DNA of 64,000 nt from Podaxis mareebaensis (taxonomy: Eukaryota; Basidiomycota; Agaricomycetes; Agaricales; Agaricaceae), in contig JAEUWP010000551.1 of NCBI GenBank assembly GCA_018524725.1, positions 248,001 to 312,000 on the forward strand, in the 5' to 3' direction. The position numbers and the translations under genes were made by a program. How positions within the stretch are numbered: the stretch's first letter is position 1; the number at the start of each line of letters is the position of its first letter. The notes under the pieces were generated by a model, which worked only from the letters and a program-made list of their open reading frames with translations, searched no databases and was not told the origin of the DNA. Below, in pieces: positions 1 to 11,051 of the stretch.

Positions 1-2647
1 GTCCTCCCTCAGCATATCAACATCCCTATTCTCTCCCTCCGACCCGTTGCCCTCCACCTCTTCATTCTGTTCCTCACTCGCATACCGCTTGATACTCTCC
101 AACTGAACATATGCATTTTTATCAGCTCTCTCTAACATCTTCGTCCGACTTGGTTGAAATTTGTCCGGATCAACACTGCAATGATAACCGTCATTCAACC
201 CTTCCAGTGCCCATATGTGTGCGTATCTCAGGATCCCGCCCTCATCCATGGGATCTTGCGCCGCACGATGGATCTCACGAGCGAGGAGGGGGTGCATGAG
301 GAGGCCTGGGAAATATCGCCCCGATAGCAAGGAGAGGGAGAGAGTAGCATCGTAGCCGGGCGTGAGGATTGGCCGGAAGCGGTAACCAATAGGAGGTTGG
401 GGCGGGAGGTAGGGAGAAGGTGTCTCGGTTGGCGTTGTTGAGCGATTGTGCGGAGCGGATGTGGAGGAAGTGGCTGGTGGTTGGTTTGGCAATTGACTTG
501 GTGCAGGGCGGGACTGTGTCAATGATGGTGTGGATGTCGACGCTTGAGTTGATGTTGAGGCTACGGGCGGCTGGTGCATAGCTGATGAAGAGGAGGCTCG
601 GATAGGGAGAGGTTTGACTGGACTCGTTGCTTCCGCCTGAGCTTGCATGTGCATCTTGTGCTGCTTCACGTTCTCATCGCCATTCTCATCCCAATCCTCG
701 TCCACTAACTCGTACAACGGCCCACTCATTCGACATTCCTTTTTCTTCCTCCCTTCCTTAGTCACTGTCTCCACTACAAACAGTGCATCAATACGCATGA
801 AGATACCCCTTGTGCCAGCACCGATCTCCGAAAGATCACGACCAGTAACTTGGTAAGCCTCCATGGCTGTCTTACTTGGACCGGCAGGGGGTGAGATATT
901 CGGTCCACCATACGGTGCAAGAGATCGTCTCGGAACTTTCAATCGCACAAAATCGTCAACCCATATGCGCTCAGGCCCCCACCATAGTCCCTGGAAGCAT
1001 ATCCGTGTTTTAACACGTCCTGGTGAATCAGAATTCGAACCAAAGATCTCGTCTGCGAGTTTGCCCAGATCAGACTGGGACATCCCAGGTTGGGTGCTGG
1101 AGAGATTCCGGTACGGGTGAGGCGAGCTCTCACTAGAATTGTTCTCATCTGTCATAGCCGCGGAGTTCCTCCGGCTGGCTGCATTGATGACAGCATGAAG
1201 TGAGTTATCCGCTTGCGGTTGAGATACTGAAGGGGCAATGGAGAGTGGTGGAAGCGTATACGAAAATTCCCACTCGTCCGTTACGGAAAAGAATTGTGAG
1301 AGATTGGAGGCGATTTGAACGGCTACAGCATATGGACCAGCAGCATCCACAAAAGATGGGGGTTCATCACCCGGACATGGATTAAAGCGCGAGACCCTAT
1401 CCCGGTCGAAATCAAGCTGCTCGGTAGGGACAACTTGCAGTGCCGCGATGAGTGCATCTGGAGGGATGTATGCTTGATAGGGTAAAACTTGTTTGTCGGG
1501 CACGTGGATGGATTTGTTAACAGCGAAAAGTTCGACGAGGTAGACAGTGGACTGTTCGACTCTGAACGGAGATCGGCCCTCCTGCTCGAATATGGTACCG
1601 CGACCTTCTTCGTGGGCGTCTCCTTTAGATTGACTTGAAGAGGGGCCCGGCATCTGTTCCGAAGGGTTCATATTTGAGTCAGAGGTCCCTGCTTTGGCAT
1701 CTCGTGGGATGGCCACAGCCTTAAGCTTGTACTCCCGTACGAGGCCAGGCCAGAATACAATCGCACTTTCGTCCCCAGCAGGTCCGGGTATCGGTGGTTG
1801 TATTTCGCACCAGACGACCTCACCATCTCTACACCACCGCCTGAGCTTCATGCTATTTCGTGAGAAAACAGCCCGCAGGTCAGAATTTCGTTCCGCCAGC
1901 ATAGGGTCATCTTGGACATGTGCTGAAAGTTTCGGTGTCCTAGCAGGTTTGAGGATCTTCTCCACAGAAGCATACGGGCGACTGAGCTTGGACTTGTCTC
2001 GAACCTTCTCTCGCCGTGACCGAGGCGCAGGAGAAACAGAAGAAGGCGTCCCCAGGATATCTCCCATACTCGCGGTGATTCCTTTTTGAGGCTGTTTTGT
2101 GCAGTATTTGCATTCACAGTTCGCGTAGTTCATCGTGGGGTCGCTGAATAACCAGATAGCATGGGGTATAAATTCGTTGATAGAGCGAAACCGACCAGAC
2201 CGTGTGCAGCCTAGAAAGGGAAGGTTTAATGCCGGTTGGGAGAGTCATACAGCACTCACCATAGAGATACAGATCGTGCCGCGGGTTACTTTCGGGTCCT
2301 TTGTGATGGTCATATAATCGATAACCTCGTGGCCAGTCCCGCAAAACGTAGTTGTTCGCTGGATTTGGGCAATGAGAAACGGGGTCACTGGAGAGGACGG
2401 TATACTTACGATCTCCCGGCATTCCAAGCTTCGTTGCAATGGCTTTTCCTACAGAAGCTCTCCATTTCCTGGCATGCCCGCTCGCGTCGACGTCGAGTAG
2501 TTCCATGTAATTGACTTGTCCTTCGGCGTCGACGATCCGAGTTGTGTTTGTCGGCCATTTGGTGACGTCTCCGTCGGAACGAGGAAAATCTAGAAACACA
2601 GTGTTGGGCCCAAAGGTAACAATCTGTTGTCCCAGTCTCCTGGACAT
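1..2647 (-). CDS. Clr2-like transcription-silencing protein (3' part beyond the window)
   Basis: The start is the ATG at 2647. A single 49 bp intron (2259-2211) rejoins the frame YLYG / CTRSGRFRSINEFIPHAIWL, and the frame then stays open to base 1, so the C-terminus lies outside the window. Visible family signatures are VNYMELLDVD, DWPRGYRLYDH, DLYLYG, EFIPHAIWL and a CECKYC cysteine cluster, followed by WCEIQPPIPG. These are characteristic of fungal Clr2 (cryptic loci regulator 2) and its basidiomycete relatives. In fission yeast Clr2 belongs to the SHREC histone deacetylase/remodeller complex that silences heterochromatin. The C-terminal third seen here is Ser/Thr/Pro-rich and probably disordered. 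The role in this organism is inferred from family. The family call is fairly secure; SHREC membership is not shown by the sequence. Confidence 0.72.
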
Positions 2648-3499
2648 GGTGAATCAGGAATGAAAGTATTAGCCAGGACCTCCAGGCGGAATGAATCTTT
2701 GAAGCAAGGGTGCAACTTGCCCATGACGATCTCCCATCGCCGTGACATAGCACACGTGATATATCATCAAGCGTGTTACTATGTGACAGTTGCACAATTT
2801 TAACAGCACTTCCTTCTTTCTTTTCGCATTTGAGGTCTGAAAACTTGAATCACAATCATCTCGTTTCAATCCATCTCCTTATCATATTGTGTATTGAACG
2901 CTTCTAAATTACCCACACCTGCCGTGATTTATCTACGTCTTGCATCCGCTATCCACATGCATAACGTTAAACTGCACGGCAAGACGAATTTCAATGGCTC
3001 TCGCAGAATGTCGTCTGCACCTTTTTCGTGGTCGACACTTTGATGAGAGCGAACATATCTAGCGTATTGAAATTGCGTATACACAGACATCATAAATCCT
3101 AACTAGATTTCTGAACAGCAATCACCACGAAATGTATAGTCAAGTCTTCCACCTCGTCTACTCCAGTGACACTCTCCTTACATGTCCTCCATACTCCTCG
3201 TCCGTGCGCGTGCTTGCGTATCCAAATCCTTCAGTGGCAACAATGCAGTGATCTGAGTCGATAACCCTAAAGACCTGGGGCAAGGTAACCCGCAAATCGG
3301 CTTTGGCGCCAGTTACTTTCGTCAGCAGTTATCAGGGGGTATCCTGCGCTTCCCGGTGGAAATATCCATAACCTCCTTGACAATGCCATCGACTGCTCCA
3401 CAGCGTGAACAATTAAGATAGTAATGACACTAAAACATATTGACAGAGGTCCTATCGTGACTATACAATTGGGTTGAGGGGTTGGTGGTGACCCGTTAG
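2648..3499. other. intergenic region
   Basis: No convincing coding exon, RNA gene or long repeat is visible from 2648 to about 3340. It presumably holds the promoter and 5' leader of the Clr2-like gene. From about 3345 the sequence matches the region around 6840-7000, marking the left end of tandem repeat unit A. Confidence 0.5.
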
Positions 3500-3502
3500 T
3501 AA

Positions 3503-3711
3503 GGGTCCGTTTGGCCACAATAATACGCGCCGATTTTCATTTTGATGGGCATCCACACATCGCCAAATATAGCCATTGCTCTCGACAATCCCAGTTCTCC
3601 GTCGACTCCGAGCCACATTCCTAGTTCAAATACTTGTATAGTACGCGCATGCAGACAATGAATGCCCATCAATATGAAAATGAGCGCGTATTATTGCGGC
3701 CAAATGAACTT
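3503..3711. mobile_element. MITE with ~50 bp terminal inverted repeats (PIF/Harbinger-like)
   Basis: The first and last ~50 bp (3503-3552 and 3662-3711) are near-perfect inverted repeats; the shared core reads TTTGGCC[A/G]CAATAATACGCG. The 209 bp element is flanked on both sides by TAA (3500-3502 and 3712-3714), matching the 3 bp TWA target duplication of PIF/Harbinger elements. The left end begins GGGTCCGTTTGG. It has no coding capacity. The duplicated flank at 6985-7015 lacks the full element. It sits about 110 bp upstream of the start of nuclease copy A and could influence its promoter. Confidence 0.85.
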
Positions 3712-3822
3712 TAATACAAGTTACGTTGGTTCGTGACATCACGCTCTGGTAGTGAACGCATGGAATCCACGAGTGCATCTCGGATTCTTTACTGACCATC
3801 TCTTCCTGAGACCAGTGAAAGC

Positions 3823-6248
3823 ATGGGGGTATATGGACTCACAACCTATCTACGCGAAAACACCCAATTTCTATCAAAAACCGTTCAGTTCCCTTTGGCC
3901 TCAGGGAATATGGTGCCGATAGTAGTAGACGGGTGGTCGTGAGTCCATTCCTAACGCATTTCGGTCATTCTGCCCTCAGACCGCACTAGATTTATATACG
4001 GCTTGTATCAGAACTCAAACCTCCCGTGGGTATATGGAGGTGAATACCCTGAGTTCTCGAAGTTAATCACCCAAGTGGTTGGGGCATGGATCCAGCTTGG
4101 CCTGAAGGTCTACTTCGTATTTGACGGTCTGAATCTTACCTTTGTCATCTCTTCTGGTAATTGACTCCAAAGGGCCTTTAAGGTGCTTACCCGGACCTCA
4201 AAACTCCAACCATAATCGAGCGTCTAGGACAATCCTTCGTACGGCCTGGGTTATTCTTCTTTCAATTGTCCACGGCTTCAAGGTCAAGGGCTGGGTTTCT
4301 GCACGAGAACAAAATTCGTCCCCCTTTGTGCTATCCCGCTTGTATCTATACCCTCGAAGAACTCGCCAGAGATAATGAAGCATTAGAAATCCACTATGCG
4401 GATCAAGAAGGTGATCCGTACTGTGTGGAGCTCGCAGGTTGCGTAGGCGGCTATGTGGTTGGTAATGACTCTGACTTTGTCATACTGAACGCCACCGGTT
4501 ACCTCGGCTATATCCCGTTGGACGGTATGGTCTGGGAATCAGTGGCGCTCGGTCGGTCGTTGCTGGCCGGCAACAGTCCTGGAGGGGCCTCTCAGGTATG
4601 GAAACCTAAATGGAGGCAAAACAGGGAGGCCAGCACTAAAACCAGTACTAAAGACGGCACTAAAAGTGGTCTCATCCCCCCCGATGGAACACAAGACCTT
4701 CGCCTATCATGTACCGTCTATCACCCGGACATCCTCGCATCTCATCTCAAACTTCCTGTTACTCTTCTTCCACTCTTCGGGGCTCTTGTAGGCAATGATT
4801 TTACTGCTCCTTCGGAGACCGATCGCTGCCCTATTCGATTTCTATTATTCGAGAAGGGGCTCACTGCCATTCAGCGGATCGAGAGAGTTGCTGCGACAAT
4901 GCGTCATGTTCTGTCGCCAACAACACCCGGGAAGAATGATAAATATCGGCCCACCATAAGCGCCATGGATCTTATCAATCGGACTGTCGATCTACTGATG
5001 TCACGTCCTACGGCTCCTCTGAATTCGGAAGACGTAGATGAGGTCACTGACAAAGTGATCGATGCGACTTTGCAATATGCGATCCCCAAACACGAAGGCG
5101 ATACAGCATTATGGGGTACAGACATCTGTGCCCTGCACGAGCCAGATCTATGCCCCCTTCTTCCCCCCATGTCGCGGCGCGTCTTGGAAGAGGGACAAGA
5201 AGTGGATGATCAAAACACTGCCATTCGAGACCTTTACGTGCAAGCATATAGAAGGGGGAATTTTTCACCCAAGTTGATGGACGTACTAAGCACTGGGACT
5301 TCGTGGCCGAGGCTGTTCCTTGAAAATCCCAACCTCGAGACAGTCTCTTGTAGTCTTACACGATCCCTCAGAGTCTGGATCTTCTCGATCCTGGATGACT
5401 CGCTTGGACTCCCGATTGCTGGAGAGGGTGATAACGAGACTGACGTTTCTAGTGAGGGTACCGCCAAGACAGCCACACCCGTTTCTATCGTCTCGCAGAG
5501 GCCAAGACGAGTCGAAATCCCCGAGGTGACGGAATACGTGCGACGCGGCACCAAGATAGCTGCTGAGGTCCTACCTGTTCCACCACTGAACGAATTACTC
5601 TCGTCAATCCCCTACGCCACCACAGACGAATACCTCAGCGCGGAAGCAACCACTTCCCTTATCCAAAGGTCGCCAGATGAACGCTTCACCATCTTTCTTC
5701 AAGTATTGAAATCTGATTTGTCTATTATACGTCGCGTACCTTCCGAACAACTACAACCTGTATTGGCCATCCGTTGGATTGCACGTTGTTTACACCAACG
5801 AGCACTCGAAACAGGCTCAAGCGACAGACAAAACGAGAAATGGTCATCTTATGAAGCACGTTGTTTCCTCGCAACTTTTGCCTCCCAGCCGTCTAATTTT
5901 GGTGTAGTTGGGAGTGGCGGGTTGCCAATAGCCCAGGATCGAAACGTGCAGTTAGCTGCGCAACTATTGGCCGTTTTGGAAGCCATTGAGCATTTATCTC
6001 AAGTCCTCCTCCTGACCCCGCTCGTTCCCCCTGTTGCACACCGGTTTTCCGGGAAACTCTTCCATGCGTATCTTTCCGAAAGCTTGACTCTGCCTGACAA
6101 CGGAGCCATGACGGAGGTGTGGAAAGCATGTGAGGAGGGTCTAGTAAGAGCTTTCAGAGTGGACCACATGAAGGAGAGGAAGATGCGGAAGGGTGGCGAC
6201 GGCGCCACCATGACAGCACCGCTCGTAGACAAAACGCGAAAAAGATAG
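3823..6248 (+). CDS. Asteroid/XPG-like structure-specific nuclease, copy A
   Basis: Exons 3823-3938, 3990-4126 and 4183-6248 give 772 residues in one frame. It opens with MGVYGLTTYLRE and VVDGWS (XPG N domain), then VYFVFDG, and an XPG-I-like block with IHYADQEGDPY, VGNDSDFVI and LVGNDF. These positions carry the acidic residues used by FEN/XPG nucleases to bind metal ions. The layout matches the Asteroid (ASTE1) branch, whose human member is a single-strand DNA endonuclease. The C-terminal half is family-specific and lysine-rich at its end. Intron 2 starts with the unusual donor GTCTGA, and copy B uses the same site. The reading frame ends 17 or more residues earlier than copy B because of a small indel near the stop. 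The biochemical role is inferred. Confidence 0.82.
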
Positions 6249-6845
6249 AGGTGCAGAGCAGATTTTCACTTCTCGCTGGTTTGAATGAATGATGATATGA
6301 TCCTACTATGATCTTACGACGATATTACGACTGTCCATGACAAGTGTTACGTACGTGTCTCTTACGATTTATGTCTTCCGACATAACGCGCTTCAGCCTC
6401 GTTGCCTTCTTGTCTCGAGTTACTTACCTCTCTCTTGTTTGTGCTTGTACGCATTCTTTGGCCTCCTATCTTGATCATGGACAGATAGTTAGCGAAGATT
6501 TGGGAGAAGCATGAAGTTTACCTAAACCAGTGGGGATGTTGGAATGTTGTAGGCACTCGGTGGAACGCGGGACCTACGCAGGGGGTGGAACAACTTGCAC
6601 GATGGTGCAGGCTTACAAGAGACGTGGGACATGAAGCATGCGCCTCATTCAGAGACTTCCGGTGCCCATGCACCGAATAACTGGGAATACTCTTATGGCG
6701 CCTGGATTCATAGAATGTCAAAGGAGAGTGTATCATCAAGCGGCTATCAACAAAGCGCTCTCGAGGGGTTGTCCGCGTTGTCAGGGAATGAACATCCGGA
6801 GATCGAGCATCGGAAAGATAAGTGAGGTCAGTGTCGGACCTTCCG

Positions 6846-9800
6846 ATATCATATCCATGCCCTCCTTAATAACGCCATCGACTGCCCTCACAGTGTGAAA
6901 GATTAAGAAAGGATTGACACTAAAAAACATATCGACAGAGGTCCTATCGTGACCATACAGTTCGGTTGAGGGTTTGGTGGTTGCCCAGTTAGTAATTTCT
7001 GCCACAGTAACACAAGTTACGCTGATTCGTGACATCACACTATGGTGGTGAACGCATGGAATCCACGAATGCATCTTGGACCCCCTACTGGCCATCCCTT
7101 CCTGACACCGGTGAAAGCATGGGAGTACATGGACTCACAACCTATCTACGCGAAAACACCCAAGTTCTATCAGACATCGTTCAGTTTCCTTTGGCTTCAG
7201 GGGATATGGTGCCGATAGTAGTAGATGGGTGGTCGTGAGTTCATTCCTAACACAGTTCGACCATTCAGCCCTCAAATCGCACTAGATTCATATACGACTT
7301 GCATCAGAACTCAAACCTCCCTTGGGTATATGGAGGTGAATACCCCGAGTTTTCGAAGTTGATCACCCGAGTGGTTGAGGCATGGACCCAACTTGGCCTG
7401 AAGATATATTTTGTTTTTGACGGTCTGAATCTTACCTTTGTCGTCTCTTCTGTCAATTGACTCCAAGTACCTCTAAGGTGCATATCCGGACCTCAAAACT
7501 CCGACTATAATCAACCGTCTAGGACAATCCTTTGTACAGCCTGGGTTACACTTCTTCCAAACGTCCACGGCTTCGAGGTCAAGGGCTGGGTTTCTGCACA
7601 AGAACAGAATTATCCCCCCTCTGTCCTATCCTACCTGTATCTATACCCTTGAAGAACTCGCCAGAGTGAATGAGGCTTTAGAGATCCACTATGCGGACGA
7701 GGAAGGTGATCCGTACTCTGTCGAGCTCGCAGGTCGCGTGCGCGGCTATGTGGTTGGCAATGACTCTGATTTTGTCATACTGAACGCCACCGGTTACCTT
7801 GGCTATATCCCGTTGGATGGTATGGTCTGGGAATCAGTGACGCTCGGTCAGTCGTCGTTGGTCGGCAGCGGCCCTGGAGGAGCCTCTCAGGTGTGGAAAC
7901 CTACATGGAAACAAAAACGGGAGGCCAGCACTAAAAGGGGTCTTATCCCTCCCGACAGTGCACAGGATCTTCGCCTATCATGTACCGTCTATCACCCGGA
8001 CATCCTCGCATCTCATCTCAAACTCCCTATTACTCTCCTCCCGCTCTTCGGGGCTCTCGTAGGCAATGATTTTACTGCCCCTTCGGAGACCGATCGCCGC
8101 CCTGTTCGATTTCTGTTATTTGAGAAGGGGCTCACTGTCATTCAACGGATCGAGAGGGTCGCTGCGACAATGCGTCATGTTCTGACGCCAACAACACTCT
8201 GGAAGAACGATGAATATCAGCCCACCATAAGCATTATGGATCTTATCGATGGGACTGTCAATCTACTAATGTCACGTCTTACCGTTACCGCTCCTCTGAG
8301 TTCGGAAGACGTAGGTGAAGTCATCGACAAAGTGATCGACGCGACTTGGCAATATGCGATCCACAAACACAAAGGCGATACAGCATTATGGGGTACAGAC
8401 ATCTGTGCCCTGCACGAGCCAGATCTATGCCCCCTTCTTCCCCCCATGTCGAGGCGCTTCTTGGAAAAGGGTCAAGAAATGGATGACCAAAACAGTGCCA
8501 TTCGAGACCTTTACATGCAAGCATATAGAAGGGGGGATTTCTCACCCAAGTTGATGGACGTACTAAGCACTGGGACTTCGTGGCCGAGGCTGTTCCTTGA
8601 AAATCCCAACCTCGAGACAGTCTCCTGTAGTGTTGCACGACCCCTCAGGCTCTGGATTTTTTCGATCCTGGATGACTCCCTTGGACTCCAAATAGCTGAA
8701 GGGGATGATAGCGGGACTGACGTTTCTAGTGAGAATGCTGCTAAGGCAGCCACACCCGTTTCTATCGTCTCGCAGAGGTCGGATCGAGTCGGAATCACCG
8801 AGGTGACGGAATACGTGCGACGCGGCACCAAGATAGCTGCTGAGGTCCTACCTGTTCCGCCACTGAATGAATTACTTTCGTCCATCCCCTACGCCACCAC
8901 AGACGAATACCTCAGCGCGGGAGCAACCACTTCCCTTATCCAAAGGTCGCTAGGTGAACGTTTCACCATCTTTCTTCAGGTATTGGAATCGGATTTCCCT
9001 GTAGTACGCCGTGTACCTTCCGAACAACTGCAGCCAGTATTGGCCATCCGTTGGATTGCGCGTTGTTTACACCGACAAGCACTCGAAACGCCATCAAGTG
9101 ACAGACAAAACGAGAAATGGACATCTTATGAAGCGCGCTGTTTCCTCGCGACCTTCATCTCCCAGCCGTCTAATTCTGGTGTGGTTGGGAGCGGTGGGTT
9201 GCCAATAGCCCAGGATTGGAACGTGCAGTTAGCTGCGCAACTGTTGGCCGTTTTGGAAGCCATTGAGCATTTATCTCAAGTCCTCCTCCTGACTTCGTTC
9301 GTTCCCCCTGTTGCACACCGGTTTTCTGGGAAACTCTTCCATGCGCATCTTTCTGATAGCCTGACTCTGCCCAACGATGGGGCTACGACGGAGATGTGGA
9401 AAGCATGTGAGGAGGGTCTAGTAGGAGCCTTCAGAGTGGACCGCGCGAAGGAGAGAAAGATGCGGAAAGGTGGCAATGGTGCCACCGGGGCACCACTGGT
9501 AGGACACAAAGCGAAAAAGGTAGGGGTGCAGAGCAGATTTTCACTTCTCGCTGATTTGAATGAATGATGATATGATCTTACGCCGATATTACAACTGTTC
9601 ATGACAAGTGTTACGTACGTATCTCTTACGATTTATGCCTTCCGACGTAGCGCGCTTCAGCCTCGTCGCCTTTTTGTTTCGGGTTACTTACCTCTCTCTT
9701 GTTTGTACTTGTACGCATTCTTTGGCCTTGTATCTCGGTCGTGGACAGATAGTTATGGTGAAGATTTGAGAGAGGCGTGAAGTTTACCTAAACCGGCGGG

Positions 9801-10150
9801 AACGTTGGAATGTTGGCGGGACGCAGGAGGTGGAACGACTTGCACGATAACGCAACCTTATAAAAGGTGTAGGACACGAAACGTGCTCGATCCTCCGATG
9901 CCCTTGCACCGGAATATTTTATGGTGCCTAGGTTCATCGAACGACAAAGTAAAGTTGTGGCATAAAGAGGCCATTAACGAGGGTCCTCGAAGGGATGTCC
10001 GCGCCACCAGGAATGAATATCCAGAGATCGAGTATGGAAAAGATGCATCCACGTCGTTTCGGGGTGTTAGTCGACCTGCTTCGTAACCAACTGAGCCGAT
10101 TATCATCTTTCTCGCAAGGTTGATGAAAGTAAAGTCAATGTCGGACCTTC
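6846..10150. repeat. tandem duplication, unit B
   Basis: A second copy of the unit, with the same upstream phrase (GACAGAGGTCCTATCGTGAC), the same three-exon gene and the same 3' flank. It lacks the full MITE. At 6996-7007 it holds 12 bp resembling the left end of the MITE inverted repeat, between two TAA triplets. Boundaries are by eye. Confidence 0.8.
7119..9567 (+). CDS. Asteroid/XPG-like structure-specific nuclease, copy B
   Basis: Exons 7119-7234, 7286-7422 and 7478-9567 encode 780 residues. Exons 1 and 2 have exactly the lengths seen in copy A and the splice sites correspond. The same nuclease signatures are intact: MGVHGLTTYLRE, VVDGWS, IYFVFDG, IHYADEEGDPY, VGNDSDFVI and LVGNDF. Most differences from copy A are single substitutions. 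B also lacks the Thr/Lys-rich insert that A carries near 4640-4665, and it continues past the point where A stops, ending in SLLADLNE. Because both copies remain open and keep the acidic residues, both are probably functional and the duplication looks recent. Expression and division of labour cannot be judged from sequence. Confidence 0.82.
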
Positions 10151-11051
10151 CGGCGTGGACGGACATGAATTTGAAGGGGGAGGCATCGGAGAAGATTCAG
10201 TCAAGTATGTTCGCGGAAACCATCATCGTTGAGTCATGTCGAGGATCCTGGACAAGATCTTGGAAGGAAAGGTAGCGACGGGAGCAAGATCATACAGTTG
10301 CTCAGAAGTCCCTTGATCCTAGTCTGCATAATGTTGTAATGCTGTCCTCAAAGATGCTGACATTCTGGTCAATGTATTTGCGGATGCGGCACGTCTTTCT
10401 TTGTTGTGGCCGTTGATCGGAAGAGGACTCATTCGGTAAGTAAGCCGGGGTCGGAAACATAAAGGAGCAGATCAGGCTCTAGAAGTACCCAGCCTCGCTA
10501 ATAACAGACCGCTTTAGTTTGTCATGCATTTTGGCTTGCCGTTAAACAGTGCTCTACGGTGGAGTGGTGAAGATTTGAGAGAAGCACGAAGTTTACTTAA
10601 GCCGTTGGAATGTCGAGGGGCCACTCGGGTCGAATGGTGTGTCGCGAGGGCAGAAATGACCTGCGCAACGATACGACCTCTTAGGAGGAATGGGGCATGG
10701 ATCACACAAGATACTTAAAGCCCTCAGTTGGACGTCCGAGGTCCAACTACGGGCCTAGTTCGACGACCCGAGTACTAGTGCTAGTACCCCGGGTAAGTGT
10801 GAATGTTTGTTGGGAGACGGCGAGTGGGATTTTATGACGTCAACCGATTTGGTGAAAGCAACGTCAATTGTGGCAGTCCGCCTCACACGGACACCAAATT
10901 TCCCTTGCTCCAGTCTTTTCTTATACCACTCGTCTTCCAACATATAAACCATCCTGCACTGCACGGGCCTCAGTTCTTGATCACACACACAGGCCTCCAA
11001 GCTGCGCATTTGTGAACCCGCAGTCTTCACAAATCCTCAATCACCGACCGT
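9568..11051. other. intergenic region with 3' flank of unit B and promoter of the next gene
   Basis: 9568-10150 is the 3' flank of repeat unit B. 10150-10540 shows nothing recognisable. 10540-10720 is a third copy of the flank (listed separately). The rest, up to 11051, should hold the promoter of the sterol acyltransferase gene. No gene is supported here. Confidence 0.5.
10540..10720. repeat. remnant of a third duplication unit (3' flank only)
   Basis: The phrase GAAGATTTGAGAGAAGCACG followed by AAGTTTACTTAAGCCG and then TTGGAATG repeats the order found at about 6495-6550 and 9760-9815. The adjoining GGTCGAATGG...GGGCATGG stretch follows the same order in diverged form. No nuclease coding sequence accompanies it, so it is either a decayed third unit or a partial duplication. 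Confidence 0.6.

Larger units (their letters stand above)
3345..6845. repeat. tandem duplication, unit A
   Basis: The unit comprises an upstream flank, the Asteroid-like gene copy A and a 3' flank with recurring phrases such as GAAGATTTGGGAGAAGC and GTGTCGGACCTTCC. It is followed directly by the similar unit B. Compared with B it carries the extra 209 bp MITE and a small in-frame insertion in the coding region. Boundaries are estimated by eye to within a few tens of bases. Confidence 0.8.
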
